64,000 nt of DNA from Rhizobium sp. SG_E_25_P2 (GCF_029892285.1 NZ_JARXVM010000022.1:30720-94719), one strand, 5' to 3'; numbered from the stretch's first letter, positions 9,636-20,005 are shown. The notes: generated from the letters alone by a model not told the origin. Program-made: numbers and translations.

Positions 9636-12600
9636 GGCTATTGCCAAGACGCCGCTTAGCGAAACGACGCTTCTCCAGAACGCCGCATCCTCGCCCGGAA
9701 TGTCGGTCTGGGTGTCGGCCAATGCTGGCTCCGGCAAGACGCATGTGCTGACCCAGCGCGTCATCCGGCTGATGCTAAACGGCACCAGGCCCTCGGCCAT
9801 TCTCTGCCTGACCTACACCAAGGCGGCGGCGTCGGAAATGTCGAACCGCGTGTTCGAGAAACTGTCGCGCTGGACGGCGCTCGACGACGAGCAGCTGGCG
9901 CGCGATATCGCGGCGATGGAGGGCGAAACGCCCTCCGCCTTCAAGCTGGCGGAGGCGCGCAAGCTCTTCGCCCGGGCGCTGGAATCGCCGGGCGGGCTGA
10001 AGATCCAGACCATTCACGCCTTTTGCGAATCACTGCTGCACCAGTTTCCGCTGGAGGCCAATGTCGCCGGCCATTTCAGCGTGCTTGATGACAAGGCGGC
10101 GGCGAGCCTGCTGTCGGAAGCCCGGCGCTTGCTGTTGACGGCGACGCAGGCCGAGGGCGATGAGGCGCTGGCGCGGGCCTTTCACGACGCTTTGTCGATC
10201 GGCGATGAAAGCGGCCTCGACCGGCTGCTGAACGACCTGATCCAAAACCGCACGGCCATCCGGCGATTTCTTGCTTATAGCCGCGACCGGGGCGGCTTTG
10301 AATCTGTCCTCGCTGAGGCGCTGGGGTTGGAGCCGGGCGCAACGCTCGCGTCAACCGCAGCCCGCGCATGGCCGTTAGCCGGATTCTCGCCCGCAGATGT
10401 CATGGCCTATATCAATCTCGCCAATGACAAAGGCGGGTCCAAGGCGCAAGGCTGCGCCTATGCGCTGGGCCTTGCCGACCGCGAGGACGATCCGGTCAAG
10501 CGGCTGATCATGCTGCGCGAGGGGCTGCTGAAGGCGACGGATGAAGCGCCCTATGCCGAAAGCACCTATGCCAACAAGGATATGCGCAACCGCGACGCAG
10601 ACCTCATCGACCGGCTGCTGGGCGCGACAGGATGGCTGGCGCGTATCTGGCAGGACTACAAGACCGCCCGTCTCTATGAGGCGACGCTGTCGGCCTTGAT
10701 CCTCGGCGAAAGGCTGATCGACAATTACGAGGTGCTCAAAAAAGAGCGCAGCTTCCTCGATTTCGAAGATTTCATCACCCGCACCGAAGCGCTGCTGAAG
10801 AAAGAGGGCATTGGCCCCTGGGTGCATTACAAGCTCGACCAGGGCATCGACCATATTCTGGTGGATGAAGCGCAGGACACCAGCCCGGCGCAATGGGAAA
10901 TCATCCGCTCGCTGACCGAGGATTTCTTCGCCGGCGAAAGCGCGCGGGCGCTGAACCGCACCATCTTCGTGGTCGGCGACGAAAAGCAGTCGATCTATTC
11001 CTTCCAGGGCGCGCGTCCCGAGCGCTTCGCCGAAGAGCGCAGCCTGACCGAGCGCCGCGCCGCAGCAGGAGGACGTGATTTCAGGCCGATCAATCTGCGC
11101 GTCTCCTTCCGCTCGACAGAGGATGTGCTGACGGCGGTCGACCAGGTGTTCACCGACCCCGCCAATGCAAAGGGCCTGAGCGCGCTCGGCGATGCGATCG
11201 TGCATGTCTCCAACCGCATCGGCCAGGCCGGCCGCGTCGATCTCTGGGAAACCATCGCCGAGGAGACGAGCGCGGACGAAGATGATGACTGGCTGGCGCC
11301 CTTCGACCGGGTGGCCGAACGCTCGGCGGCGGCGGAGCTCGCCCGGCGCGTGGCGGCCTCGATCGAGGCCATGGCCGGCAAACAGAGCGTGGTCGAGCGC
11401 GATGGCAGCGTGCGTCTCATTCGGCCGGGCGACATCTTGGTGCTGGTGCGCAAGCGCGACGCCTTTGCGCTGACTTTGTCGCGCGAATTGAAGAAGGGCG
11501 GCCGCGTGGCGGTGGCCGGCGCCGACCGGCTGGTGCTCTCCAGCCATATCGCCATCCAGGATCTGATGGCGCTCGGCCGCTTCCTCATTCTCACCGAAGA
11601 CGATCTGTCGCTGGCGGCGCTGATCAAATCGCCGCTGATCAATGAGAACGAAGACGCGCTCTATGAACTGGCAGCGGATCGCGGCCCGGCGGAAAGCCTA
11701 TGGCAGAGACTGAACGCGCTGGCTGCGGCGTCCGCGCGCTGGCGGACAGCGCGCGACCGGCTGGAAAGCTGGCGCAAGATGGCCTGTTCGCTGCGCCCGC
11801 ATGATTTCTATGCCCGTCTCCTGGGCGCGGAAGGCGGACGGCGGCTGTTTCTGGCCCGCTTCGGCGCCGAAGTCAGCGACGTGCTGGATGAATTCCTGAG
11901 CTTCGCGCTCGATCACGAACAGGCGGGACTGCCGGGGCTCGCCACCTTCCTCGCGACGATGGAGGAGGATTCCCCCGAGATCAAGCGCGAGCAGGACAAG
12001 GGCCGCGACGAAGTCCGCATCATGACCGTGCATGCCTCCAAGGGGCTAGAGGCGCCAGTGGTGTTTCTGGTCGATAGCGGCGGCAAGCCGTTCGACAAGA
12101 CGCTGTTGCCGCGCATGCGGATCGTCGATCCCGCAACGGCTTCGCCTCGCCTGCCGCTCTGGTATCCCAATCGCGATTTCCAATGCCCCGTGATCACCGC
12201 CGACGAAGCCAGACTGGGCGCGAGCGCCGAGGAGGAATATCGGCGGCTGCTCTATGTCGGCATGACGCGCGCGTCGGACCGGCTGGTGCTGGCGAGCTAC
12301 CGGAAGAAGCGGGAGAATGCCGGCACCTGGTCGGAGATCGTTCGCACCGCGCTGACAGCGGATGAGAACCATTGCCAGCCCGAGACCTTTCGCGCCGGGG
12401 CGCAGGAATGGAAGGGCTGGACCTGGCGGCGCCACGCAGGAGCCGAAGCCGAGGCTGCTGTCGCGGAGGAAAAGCCTGAGACGCGACCGCTGGCGCCGAG
12501 AGAGCCGCCGCCGGGGCTTTATGCTCCCCTGCCGCCGCTCGCCGATTTGCCGCGACCACTCGCGCCCTCGGGCGCGCATGCGGTGATCGATGACAGCGCC

Positions 12601-13173
12601 GGCGACGAAAAGGTGACATCGCTGCTGTTTGACCCGAAGCGCTCGGGATCGGGCGCGCAAACGCGCGGCAAGATCATGCACCGGCTGCTGCAGACGCTGC
12701 CCGAGCTTGACGAGATGGAGAGAGACGAGGCTGCGGAGCGCTATCTGTCGCGGGCGGCGCCGGATTGGAGCGAGCCGGAACGGATGCGGATCGCCGTCCA
12801 AGCGCTCGACATTCTGGATGATCCCGAACTTGCCTTCCTGCATCGCGCCGACACCAAGGCCGAGGTCTCGATCATGGGTGAGATCAGCCTTGGGGGACGA
12901 ACTTTCGCCGTCTCGGGCCGGATTGACCGGATGGGACGCAATGCCGACGGCGTGTTTATCCTCGACTACAAGACCAATCTGTCGCCGCCGGAGCGCCGAG
13001 AGGACATTCCCTTTGCCCATCGCGCCCAGCTCGCGCTCTATCGCTCGGTATTGGAATCCATTTTTCCGGGGGAAACCGTCCGCTGCCTGCTGCTCTACAC
13101 CGAAGGACCACAGCTTTATTCTCTCACCGAGGCCGAAGTTGAAAAAGCCCTGCTTGATATTTCGGCCCGATGA
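9628..13173 (+). CDS. addA: Double-strand break repair helicase AddA
   Basis: ATP-dependent 3'-5' helicase with nuclease, the motor subunit of AddAB. The 1181-residue chain has the UvrD-type P-loop ANAGSGKTHVLTQRV near residues 30-45, motif Ia TYTKAAASEM, motif II VDEAQDTSP, motif III VGDEKQSIYSFQGARP, motif V MTVHASKGLEAPVVF and motif VI RLLYVGMTRASD. The C-terminal nuclease shows GRIDRM and ILDYKTN. ATG 9628 is chosen over an upstream in-frame ATG at 9556, which would lie deep within addB; the ATGAGTGA junction is typical of the pair. trxA follows after 94 bases, a common rhizobial order. Confidence 0.95.
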   Translation: MSEAIAKTPLSETTLLQNAASSPGMSVWVSANAGSGKTHVLTQRVIRLMLNGTRPSAILCLTYTKAAASEMSNRVFEKLSRWTALDDEQLARDIAAMEGETPSAFKLAEARKLFARALESPGGLKIQTIHAFCESLLHQFPLEANVAGHFSVLDDKAAASLLSEARRLLLTATQAEGDEALARAFHDALSIGDESGLDRLLNDLIQNRTAIRRFLAYSRDRGGFESVLAEALGLEPGATLASTAARAWPLAGFSPADVMAYINLANDKGGSKAQGCAYALGLADREDDPVKRLIMLREGLLKATDEAPYAESTYANKDMRNRDADLIDRLLGATGWLARIWQDYKTARLYEATLSALILGERLIDNYEVLKKERSFLDFEDFITRTEALLKKEGIGPWVHYKLDQGIDHILVDEAQDTSPAQWEIIRSLTEDFFAGESARALNRTIFVVGDEKQSIYSFQGARPERFAEERSLTERRAAAGGRDFRPINLRVSFRSTEDVLTAVDQVFTDPANAKGLSALGDAIVHVSNRIGQAGRVDLWETIAEETSADEDDDWLAPFDRVAERSAAAELARRVAASIEAMAGKQSVVERDGSVRLIRPGDILVLVRKRDAFALTLSRELKKGGRVAVAGADRLVLSSHIAIQDLMALGRFLILTEDDLSLAALIKSPLINENEDALYELAADRGPAESLWQRLNALAAASARWRTARDRLESWRKMACSLRPHDFYARLLGAEGGRRLFLARFGAEVSDVLDEFLSFALDHEQAGLPGLATFLATMEEDSPEIKREQDKGRDEVRIMTVHASKGLEAPVVFLVDSGGKPFDKTLLPRMRIVDPATASPRLPLWYPNRDFQCPVITADEARLGASAEEEYRRLLYVGMTRASDRLVLASYRKKRENAGTWSEIVRTALTADENHCQPETFRAGAQEWKGWTWRRHAGAEAEAAVAEEKPETRPLAPREPPPGLYAPLPPLADLPRPLAPSGAHAVIDDSAGDEKVTSLLFDPKRSGSGAQTRGKIMHRLLQTLPELDEMERDEAAERYLSRAAPDWSEPERMRIAVQALDILDDPELAFLHRADTKAEVSIMGEISLGGRTFAVSGRIDRMGRNADGVFILDYKTNLSPPERREDIPFAHRAQLALYRSVLESIFPGETVRCLLLYTEGPQLYSLTEAEVEKALLDISAR

Positions 13174-13267
13174 TTTACCTCATTGAACCGATCCCGGCGC
13201 ATGACCACATATGTGTCGAACCAGCCTGGGCGGCCACACATGATCCGCCCCAAGAAGGAGATTTCCG

Positions 13268-13588
13268 ATGGCCACCGTCAAAGTCGACGTGAACAATTTC
13301 CAGGAAGAAGTGCTCAATTCCGCCGAGCCTGTCGTGGTGGACTTCTGGGCCGAATGGTGCGGCCCGTGCAAGATGATCGCGCCAGCGCTTGAGGAACTCT
13401 CCTCGGAATTTGCCGGCAAGGTGAAGATCGCCAAGCTGAACATCGACGAAAATCCGCAGCTCGCCGCCCAGTTTGGCGTTCGCTCGATCCCGACGCTCGC
13501 GCTGTTCAAGGCAGGCGAAGTGGCCGACATCAAGGTTGGCGCATCGCCCAAGACCGCATTGACGGCCTGGATCTCCGGCGCCGCCTGA
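13268..13588 (+). CDS. trxA: Thioredoxin
   Basis: Small cytoplasmic dithiol reductant that reduces ribonucleotide reductase, PAPS reductase and protein disulfides. The 106-residue protein has the classical active site WCGPCK with Cys31 and Cys34, and the cis-proline loop SIPTLALF. A good Shine-Dalgarno sequence (AAGGAG) sits at 13255-13260 before the ATG. It is followed by a terminator shared with the convergent folC. Whether it is read from the addA transcript or its own promoter in the 94-base gap cannot be seen. Confidence 0.97.
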   Translation: MATVKVDVNNFQEEVLNSAEPVVVDFWAEWCGPCKMIAPALEELSSEFAGKVKIAKLNIDENPQLAAQFGVRSIPTLALFKAGEVADIKVGASPKTALTAWISGAA

Positions 13589-13613
13589 AAACTGTTTTGC
13601 AGATGTGACGATG

Positions 13614-13636
13614 AAGCCCGGCCTCGCGCCGGGCTT
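13614..13636. terminator. Bidirectional terminator between trxA and folC
   Basis: A 9-bp stem (AAGCCCGGC 13614-13622 with 13628-13636) around a 5-base loop lies between the two convergent stops. The T-tract is weak on the plus strand, so efficiency is uncertain. Confidence 0.65.
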
Positions 13637-13638
13637 TG

Positions 13639-14976
13639 TCATTCCGGCAGCGTGCCGTTGTCTTCGAGCACCGTGCCGGCGAAATAGAGCGAGCCGCCGA
13701 TGAGAATGCGCGGCGGGACCGGATCGGTTTCCGTCTCGACGGCAATCTGGCTCAGCGCGGCTGCAGTGGAAGCGGCAGGCTCGGCGCGAAGACCGGCTTC
13801 GGCGGCGTCATGGGCGAGCGCAGCGGGATCGAGGCCCGCATCGGAACTGCGGATCGCCACCGTATAGACCTTGTGGGCAAGACCGTCGAAGGCCTCGAAA
13901 TAGCCCTTGGGATCCTTGGTGTTGATCATGCCGGTGACGAGATAGAGCGGGCGCGGCTCGCGCTCCTCGAAGGAGACCATGGCCTCGGCGACCGCGCGGC
14001 CGCCATGCGGATTATGGCCGCCATCCAGCCAGATCTCGGCGCCCGGCGGGGCGAAAGCAATGAGATTGCCGTTTCTGAGGCGCTGCAGGCGCGCCGGCCA
14101 GCTGACCGACTTCATCGCCCTGGCCACCACCTCTTCGCTCAGCGCAAAGCCCGCACTTTTGACGGCGCGAATGGCGGCGGCGGCATTGGCGAACTGGTGA
14201 CGGCCCGGCAGAGCCGGCAGCGGCAGATCCATCAGCCCGTCCTCGTCCTGATAGACGAGGCGGCCATTTTCTTCATAGGCCAGATAATCCTGGCCATAGA
14301 TGGCCGGTTCGACGCCGGCGCGCTCGGCCTTGCCGACGAGAACGTCGAGCGCGGCGGCGTCTTCTTGCTTGCCGATCACCACTGGGCGGCGCTTGATGAT
14401 GCCGGCCTTGGCGGCGGCGATCTGTTCGATCGTGTCGCCGAGCCAGGCCTGATGATCAAGCGCGATCGGCATAATCAGCGACACGGCGGGATGATCGAAG
14501 ACATTGGTGGCGTCGAATTCGCCGCCCAGACCCACTTCGATCACGGCGGCGTCGGCCGGATGTTCGGAAAACAGGATGAAGATCACCGCCGTCAGCAATT
14601 CGAACACGGTGATCGGCTGGCCGGCATTGACTTGCTCAGCGCGGAGAACCGCCTCCAGCAGTTTCTCGTCGGAAACGAGACGACCGCCGCCCGGCGCGCC
14701 GAGCCTGTAACGCTCATGCCAGCGCACCAGATGCGGCGAGGTGTGGACGTGGCAGCTCAGGCCGGCGGCCTCGATCAGGGCGCGGGAAAACGCGGTGGCG
14801 GAGCCCTTGCCGTTGGTGCCGGCGATGTGGATCACCGGCGGCAGCCGGTCCTGCGGGCGACCGAGATCGTCGAGAAGCCGGCGGATGCGATCCAGCGACA
14901 GATCGAAGCCGCGCGGATAAATGCCGAGGAGGCGTTCGATCTCCTGCTCGGCGCGGCTTGGTTGCGTCGCGTTCAT
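13639..14976 (-). CDS. folC: Bifunctional folylpolyglutamate synthase / dihydrofolate synthase
   Basis: Adds L-glutamate to dihydropteroate (giving dihydrofolate) and further glutamates to folates. The 445-residue Mur-ligase-like protein shows the P-loop HIAGTNGKGSATAF near residues 51-64, the central-domain segment VIEVGLGGEFDATNVF and the C-terminal ligase region WLDGGHNPHGG. It is the last gene of the minus-strand run trpF-trpB-trpA-accD-folC, 22 bases after the accD stop, and ends at the terminator shared with trxA. Order accD-folC is conserved in many Proteobacteria. Confidence 0.95.
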   Translation of the reverse strand: MNATQPSRAEQEIERLLGIYPRGFDLSLDRIRRLLDDLGRPQDRLPPVIHIAGTNGKGSATAFSRALIEAAGLSCHVHTSPHLVRWHERYRLGAPGGGRLVSDEKLLEAVLRAEQVNAGQPITVFELLTAVIFILFSEHPADAAVIEVGLGGEFDATNVFDHPAVSLIMPIALDHQAWLGDTIEQIAAAKAGIIKRRPVVIGKQEDAAALDVLVGKAERAGVEPAIYGQDYLAYEENGRLVYQDEDGLMDLPLPALPGRHQFANAAAAIRAVKSAGFALSEEVVARAMKSVSWPARLQRLRNGNLIAFAPPGAEIWLDGGHNPHGGRAVAEAMVSFEEREPRPLYLVTGMINTKDPKGYFEAFDGLAHKVYTVAIRSSDAGLDPAALAHDAAEAGLRAEPAASTAAALSQIAVETETDPVPPRILIGGSLYFAGTVLEDNGTLPE

Positions 14977-14998
14977 CAGCCCTCCCCGGCCTTATCGA

Positions 14999-15874
14999 TC
15001 AGGCGGCTTCGGCGATGTCGGGCAGATTGAGCATCATGCGGGTCATCCGCGCCAGCGTCTCGGGAATGTCGTGACGGCGGATAACCATGTCGACCATGCC
15101 GTGTTCGAGCAGATATTCCGAGGTCTGGAAGCCTTCCGGCAGCTTTTCGCGGATGGTCTGCTCGATGACGCGCTTGCCGGCGAAGCAGATTTCCGCGCCG
15201 GGTTCGGCAAGATGCACATCGCCGAGCATGGCGTAGGAGGCGGTGACGCCGCCGGTGGTCGGATTGGTCAGCACGACGAAATAGGGCAGACCGGCTTCCT
15301 TCAGCATCTCCACCGCCACCGTGGTGCGGGGCAGCTGCATCAGCGATAGAATGCCTTCCTGCATGCGGGCTCCGCCCGAGGCCGGGAAGATCACCAGCGG
15401 GCAGCGCTCGGCGATGGCGCGCTCAAACGCCTTGATGATGGCTTCGCCGGCGGCGAGGCCGAGCGAACCGCCCATGAAGGCGAATTCATGCACGACGCCG
15501 ACCATCTTGACGCCGCGCACCTGGCCGACGCCGGCCAGGATCGTGTCTTCCTGGCTGGTCTTGGCGCGACCGTCCTTGAGGCGGTCGGCATATTTCTTGG
15601 AATCGCGGAATTTCAACGGATCCTGCGGCACCTTGGGCTGCGGCAGCGCCTCGTAGCGACCATCGTCGAACAGGTCGACCAGACGTTCCTTAGCCGGCAT
15701 CTTCATGTGATAGCCGGAATTGGGAATGACCCATTTGTTGGCTTCGAGATCCTTGTGGAAGACCATTTCGCCCGTCTCCGGGCATTTGATCCAGAGATTC
15801 TCTGGCACGTCGGCGGTGGGCCGGCCGAGCATGGAATTGATCTTCGGACGGACGAAATTGGTGATCCAGTTCAT
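14999..15874 (-). CDS. accD: Acetyl-CoA carboxylase carboxyltransferase subunit beta
   Basis: Beta subunit of the carboxyltransferase that moves CO2 from biotinyl-BCCP to acetyl-CoA, the first committed step of fatty acid synthesis. The 291-residue chain has the crotonase-like core with [12 protein letters not shown] and [11 protein letters not shown]. The N-terminal region that in E. coli AccD holds a four-cysteine zinc ribbon contains a single Cys ([10 protein letters not shown]) here; only three cysteines exist in the entire protein, so the zinc site is absent. The rest of the domain ([18 protein letters not shown]) is conserved in rhizobial AccD as far as I recall. It lies between trpA (46 bases) and folC. 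Confidence 0.95.
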   Translation of the reverse strand: MNWITNFVRPKINSMLGRPTADVPENLWIKCPETGEMVFHKDLEANKWVIPNSGYHMKMPAKERLVDLFDDGRYEALPQPKVPQDPLKFRDSKKYADRLKDGRAKTSQEDTILAGVGQVRGVKMVGVVHEFAFMGGSLGLAAGEAIIKAFERAIAERCPLVIFPASGGARMQEGILSLMQLPRTTVAVEMLKEAGLPYFVVLTNPTTGGVTASYAMLGDVHLAEPGAEICFAGKRVIEQTIREKLPEGFQTSEYLLEHGMVDMVIRRHDIPETLARMTRMMLNLPDIAEAA

Positions 15875-15920
15875 GGCTCAAACTCCTGACCGGGGGCGTT
15901 TCCGCCCCGATATGGCTGTT

Positions 15921-16760
15921 TTACTCGGCGGCTGCAAGACGAGCGGCGCGCACGCCGGTGGACAAGCCGTTGACGAAGGTGACGACTGCCTGGACCGTAT
16001 CGGCCGTGGCGTGGCCTTCTTTGTCAAGCGAGGTCGCGACCTGGTTGATGATGGCGGTGCCGACCACGACGCCGTCGGCGGCCGCGCCGATCAGGCGGGC
16101 GTGTTCGGCGGTCTTGACGCCGAAGCCGACGCAAACCGGCAGATCGGTGTGGCTCTTGATGCGGCGCACGGCGCCGGCGATCAGCGATGGATCGGGCAAC
16201 GCAGACCCCGTGATGCCGTTCATCGAGACGTAATAGACGAAGCCCGACGTATTGGTGAGCACCTTGGGCAGGCGGCGGTCATCGGTGGTGGGCGTGGTCA
16301 GGCGGATGAAGTTGACGCCCTTGCGGATAGCAGGGATGCAGAGCTCGTCATCCATCTCGACCGGCAGATCGACGATGATCAGCCCGTCGATGCCGGCGTC
16401 CACCGCGTCATCGAGGAAACGTTCGACGCCATAGATATAGATGGGATTGTAATAGCCCATCAGCACGATCGGCGTGGTCTGGTCACCCTCACGGAATTCG
16501 CGCGCCATCTGAATGGTTTTGGCGAGCGAATGACCGTTTTTCAGCGCCCGCTGGCCGGCGAGCTGGATGGCCGGACCATCGGCCATCGGATCGGAAAAGG
16601 GCGCGCCGAGCTCGATAATGTCGGCGCCGGCGCCCGGTAGAGCCTTCATGATCTCGAGCGAGGTCTGGTAATCCGGATCACCCGCCATGAAATAGGTGAC
16701 GAGCGCGGGCCGGCCTTCAGCCTTGAGGTCGGCGAATTTCTTGTCCATGCGTGCGGTCAT
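15921..16760 (-). CDS. trpA: Tryptophan synthase alpha chain
   Basis: Cleaves indole-3-glycerol phosphate to indole, which is channelled to TrpB. The start MTARMDKKF (ATG at 16758-16760) is chosen because it begins 5 bases after the trpB stop; an upstream extension of 22 residues would run into trpB. The 279-residue TIM barrel shows the catalytic pair Glu50 and Asp61 in [16 protein letters not shown], and the phosphate-binding [12 protein letters not shown] near the end. It belongs to the trpFBA operon. Confidence 0.96.
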   Translation of the reverse strand: MTARMDKKFADLKAEGRPALVTYFMAGDPDYQTSLEIMKALPGAGADIIELGAPFSDPMADGPAIQLAGQRALKNGHSLAKTIQMAREFREGDQTTPIVLMGYYNPIYIYGVERFLDDAVDAGIDGLIIVDLPVEMDDELCIPAIRKGVNFIRLTTPTTDDRRLPKVLTNTSGFVYYVSMNGITGSALPDPSLIAGAVRRIKSHTDLPVCVGFGVKTAEHARLIGAAADGVVVGTAIINQVATSLDKEGHATADTVQAVVTFVNGLSTGVRAARLAAAE

Positions 16761-16765
16761 CGCGA

Positions 16766-17986
16766 TCAGAGCCCCATTCCCAAAATCTTGCCGACGGTAA
16801 AGATGTCCTTGTCGCCGCGGCCGCAAAGATTCATCAGAATGATCTCGTCCTTGCCCATTTTCGGCGCCCGCTTGATCACCTCGGCCAAAGCATGGCTGGG
16901 CTCAAGCGCCGGAATGATGCCTTCGGTGCGGGTCAACATCTGGAAGGCGGCGAGCGCCTCGTCATCCATGATCGGCACATATTCGGCGCGGCCCATATCT
17001 TTCAGCCAGGAATGTTCGGGGCCGATGCCGGGATAATCGAGGCCAGCGGAGATGGAATGGCCCTCCTTGATCTGGCCGTCGCCATCCTGCAGCAAATAGG
17101 TGCGGTTGCCATGCAGCACGCCGGGCGAACCGGCGGTGAGCGAGGCGCAATGTTCTTCGCCGTCGAGGCCCTTGCCGCCGGCTTCGACGCCGACGATGCG
17201 GACCGACTCGTCATCCAGGAAGGGATGGAAGAGACCGATGGCGTTGGAGCCGCCGCCGACGGCCGCAACCAGCATGTCGGGCAGGCGGCCTTCGGCGGCC
17301 ATCATCTGCTCGCGCGCCTCGCGGCCGATGACCGACTGGAATTCGCGCACCATTTCCGGATAGGGATGCGGACCGGCCGCCGTGCCGATCATGTAATAGG
17401 TGTCGTCGACATTGGTGACCCAGTCGCGCAACGCCTCGTTCATGGCGTCCTTCAGCGTGCCGTTGCCGGCGGTGACCGGGATCACTTCGGCGCCGAGCAG
17501 CTTCATGCGGAAGACGTTGGGCGCCTGACGCTCGACATCGGTCGCGCCCATATAAACGACGCAAGGCAGGCCGAAGCGGGCCGCAACCGTGGCCGAGGCG
17601 ACCCCATGCTGGCCGGCGCCGGTTTCAGCGATGATACGGGTCTTGCCCATGCGCTTGGCAAGCAGGATCTGGCCGACGCAGTTGTTGATCTTGTGGCTGC
17701 CGGTGTGATTGAGTTCGTCGCGCTTGAAATAGACCTTGGCGCCGCCGAGTTCGGCGGTCAGGCGTTCGGCGAAATAGAGCGGGCTGGGGCGACCGATATA
17801 ATGCGTGCCGAGATTGGCGAGTTCAGCCTGAAATTCGGGATCGGTCTTGGCCTTGTTCCAATCCGCCTGCAGATCGAGGATCAGCGGCATCAGGGTTTCG
17901 GCCACGAAGCGGCCGCCAAAAATGCCGAAGCGACCATCTTCGTCCGGTCCGGCGCGGTAGGAATTGGGCTTTGCGATCTCGTTCAC
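16766..17986 (-). CDS. trpB: Tryptophan synthase beta chain
   Basis: PLP enzyme that condenses indole with L-serine to tryptophan. The 406-residue protein carries the PLP lysine at Lys99 in HTGSHKINN, the indole/serine loop AETGAGQHG and the phosphate-binding GGGSNA ([12 protein letters not shown]). Its start is 11 bases after the trpF stop on the minus strand, and its stop is 5 bases before trpA, so the three genes form one operon. Confidence 0.98.
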   Translation of the reverse strand: MNEIAKPNSYRAGPDEDGRFGIFGGRFVAETLMPLILDLQADWNKAKTDPEFQAELANLGTHYIGRPSPLYFAERLTAELGGAKVYFKRDELNHTGSHKINNCVGQILLAKRMGKTRIIAETGAGQHGVASATVAARFGLPCVVYMGATDVERQAPNVFRMKLLGAEVIPVTAGNGTLKDAMNEALRDWVTNVDDTYYMIGTAAGPHPYPEMVREFQSVIGREAREQMMAAEGRLPDMLVAAVGGGSNAIGLFHPFLDDESVRIVGVEAGGKGLDGEEHCASLTAGSPGVLHGNRTYLLQDGDGQIKEGHSISAGLDYPGIGPEHSWLKDMGRAEYVPIMDDEALAAFQMLTRTEGIIPALEPSHALAEVIKRAPKMGKDEIILMNLCGRGDKDIFTVGKILGMGL

Positions 17987-17997
17987 GCGTTCTCTCC

Positions 17998-18651
17998 TCA
18001 GGCCGCCTGCGTCGCGCGACGCACAGCGGCGAAAAATTCGTCCATTTTCGCCAGGTCCTTGACGCCGGGCGCGGATTCGACGCCGGACGACAAATCGATG
18101 CCCCTGGGACGGGCGATGCGGATGGCGTCGCCGACATTGTCTTTCGTCAAGCCGCCGGACAGCATATAATCCACCGAGGGATCAAGCGCCGCGAGAAGCG
18201 ACCAATCGAAGCTCACGCCATTGCCGCCCGGCAGATCGGAATCCTTGGGCGGCTTGGCGTCCAACAGATAGCGATTGGCAAGACCGTCATAGGCCTCGAT
18301 CCGGGCAAGATCCTCCGACGTCGACACCGACAATGCCTTCATCACCGGCAGGCCCGTCATGGCTTTTACGGTGAGAACCCGGTCGGGGCTCTCCGTTCCA
18401 TGCAATTGCAAAATGTCGGGCTTGATCATGGCGATCAGTTCGTCGAGATCATCGTCATCGGCATTGACCGAGACGGAGACAATCTTGGCGCGGCCACGGA
18501 CGCGATCGGCCAGACGGCCGGCGTCGGCGGGCTCGATATGGCGCGGGCTCTTTTCGAAAAAGATGAAACCGATATGGGTCGCGCCCAGACGGACGGCGTG
18601 ATCCACAGCCTCTTCGGTCTTCAATCCGCAGATTTTGATGTCGAGTTTCAT
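17998..18651 (-). CDS. trpF: Phosphoribosylanthranilate isomerase
   Basis: Converts N-(5-phosphoribosyl)anthranilate to the deoxyribulose form in tryptophan synthesis. The start [15 protein letters not shown] (ATG 18649-18651) fits the family; a second ATG three codons upstream (18660) is a less likely alternative. The ~217-residue TIM barrel has catalytic Cys in [24 protein letters not shown] and the C-terminal phosphate loop [10 protein letters not shown] and [12 protein letters not shown] with the catalytic-region Asp. First gene of trpFBA-accD-folC. Confidence 0.96.
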   Translation of the reverse strand: MKLDIKICGLKTEEAVDHAVRLGATHIGFIFFEKSPRHIEPADAGRLADRVRGRAKIVSVSVNADDDDLDELIAMIKPDILQLHGTESPDRVLTVKAMTGLPVMKALSVSTSEDLARIEAYDGLANRYLLDAKPPKDSDLPGGNGVSFDWSLLAALDPSVDYMLSGGLTKDNVGDAIRIARPRGIDLSSGVESAPGVKDLAKMDEFFAAVRRATQAA

Positions 18652-18726
18652 CCGGCCCAACTCGCATGAAATGGAGTAAGAGTCGAGCCGTTTTTACGCC
18701 ATCCCCGCGCCGGAAATGCGGCGCAA

Positions 18727-19515
18727 TCAGCCGAAATCATGCACATGCAGCATGGCGCCGTTGCGCTTCAGCCAATGACGCGCCTCGTCCATACGGGGGC
18801 AAAGGCGGGCGCAAACCGCCCAGAAGCGATCCGAATGGTTCATCTCCTTGAGATGGGCGACTTCATGGGCGGCCAGGTAATCGAGCACGTAAGGCGGCGC
18901 CATGATGATGCGCCAGGAAAAGCTGAGCGCGCCGTCATGCGAGCAAGAACCCCAGCGGCTCTTGGTGTCTTTGAGCGTGATGCTCTTGATCGTCGCGCCG
19001 ACTGTGGCGGCATGCGCCTCGGCGCGGGCTTCCAGATCCTTGCGCGCCTCGGCCTTGAAATAGTCGCGCAGCCGGCGGGCGAGATGATCCTCCGCGCCGC
19101 CGACCAGGATGACCGCTTCGCCGTCGATCGCGGATGTTTCGGTGAGGCCGCGCAGCTTTCCGGTGCGCTTGATGCGATGGGCGACGCCGCGCAGATGCAG
19201 ATAGCGGCCTTCGGTCAAGGCGTTGGAGCTCGGAAAGCGGGCAAGCCGCGTCATCAGCCAGCCTTCATGGCGGGCGAGGAAATCGTCGATCTCGCGCGAC
19301 TTCAAGCCAAAGGGCACAGTCAGCTTAAGCGCCTGACCACCCGGCTCGATGCGCAGCGTGATGCGGCGGGCGCGACGATCAGGCTTGACAGTGAGCGGCA
19401 GCGACCGGCCCGCGACTTCATGGGTGCGGGTGGACGGCGCATTGGGCCGCTCGGGTTTTTGCAGGAAGGACAGCCGCGACAACATGCAATGACGTCTAGC
19501 AGATTCACGCGTCAA
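18727..19515 (-). CDS. YgjP/M48-like zinc metallopeptidase (SprT/WLM-like)
   Basis: A 262-residue protein of the YgjP (DUF45) family of predicted zinc-dependent hydrolases. The metal site HEVAHLKEMNHSDRFW (H-E-x-x-H plus third His) and the preceding KSRWGSCS motif define it; the N-terminal half holds an IR-rich beta stretch (LPLTVKPDRRARRITLRIEPGG). Substrate and physiological role are not known. It is transcribed alone or with the DUF2852 gene 52 bases upstream; the intervening stretch contains a weak stem (GCCGGCGC...GCGCCGGC, 19523-19544). ATG start at 19515 follows no clear Shine-Dalgarno sequence, and a later ATG at 19497 (MLSRLSF) is possible. Confidence 0.8.
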   Translation of the reverse strand: MTRESARRHCMLSRLSFLQKPERPNAPSTRTHEVAGRSLPLTVKPDRRARRITLRIEPGGQALKLTVPFGLKSREIDDFLARHEGWLMTRLARFPSSNALTEGRYLHLRGVAHRIKRTGKLRGLTETSAIDGEAVILVGGAEDHLARRLRDYFKAEARKDLEARAEAHAATVGATIKSITLKDTKSRWGSCSHDGALSFSWRIIMAPPYVLDYLAAHEVAHLKEMNHSDRFWAVCARLCPRMDEARHWLKRNGAMLHVHDFG

Positions 19516-19567
19516 AGCAAAAGCCGGCGCGAGGGGCGCCGGCTCGATTTATCGAGATGTTCACGGG

Positions 19568-20005
19568 TTAGGCGGGAAAGCCCTGATCCGGCGTATCGAC
19601 CTGGTTACGGCGCGCCTCACGGTCGCGCATGAAACGGTCGAACTCTTCCTGATCCCGGGCCCGGCGCAATTCGCGCATATAGGAGTCGAATTCCTCGCGC
19701 ATCTCGTCGAGCTTGCGGCGCTCTTCCTCGATACGGTCCAGTTCGGCCTTGCGCCAGTCGTCAAAGGCCATATTGCCGGAGGCGAACTGGAAGCCCTTTT
19801 CGCGCCAGCGGCCGGAGCGGCAGGCGCTCGTGAAACCGTCAAAACGCTGAGTGGCGTCGCGCTTGAAGGCGCTCAGACGATCGCCGAACAGGATATATGC
19901 CAGCATGGCCAATCCAAGCGGCCAGAAAAGAACAAAACCGAGGACCATCAGTGCGATGGTGGCCGGCGTCCATTCGGGCCGTATGAGAGGGGCGGTGCGG
20001 TACAT
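19568..20005 (-). CDS. DUF2852 membrane-anchored protein
   Basis: A 145-residue protein with one hydrophobic segment at about residues 15-42 (ALMVLGFVLFWPLGLAMLAY), then a basic region and a long charged helix rich in Glu, Arg and Lys from about 85 to 135 that is likely coiled coil. This layout, and the WPLGLAML motif, is that of DUF2852, found widely in Alphaproteobacteria. No function is known. The charged tail should be cytoplasmic. Confidence 0.8.
   Translation of the reverse strand: MYRTAPLIRPEWTPATIALMVLGFVLFWPLGLAMLAYILFGDRLSAFKRDATQRFDGFTSACRSGRWREKGFQFASGNMAFDDWRKAELDRIEEERRKLDEMREEFDSYMRELRRARDQEEFDRFMRDREARRNQVDTPDQGFPA

Noticed and set aside
12046..13020. Long minus-strand frame opposite addA
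   Set aside because: Shadow frame; the plus-strand helicase motifs are continuous across it.
13636..15030. 464-codon plus-strand frame over folC
   Set aside because: Antisense to a well-defined gene; no domain signal and His/Gly-rich composition typical of shadows.
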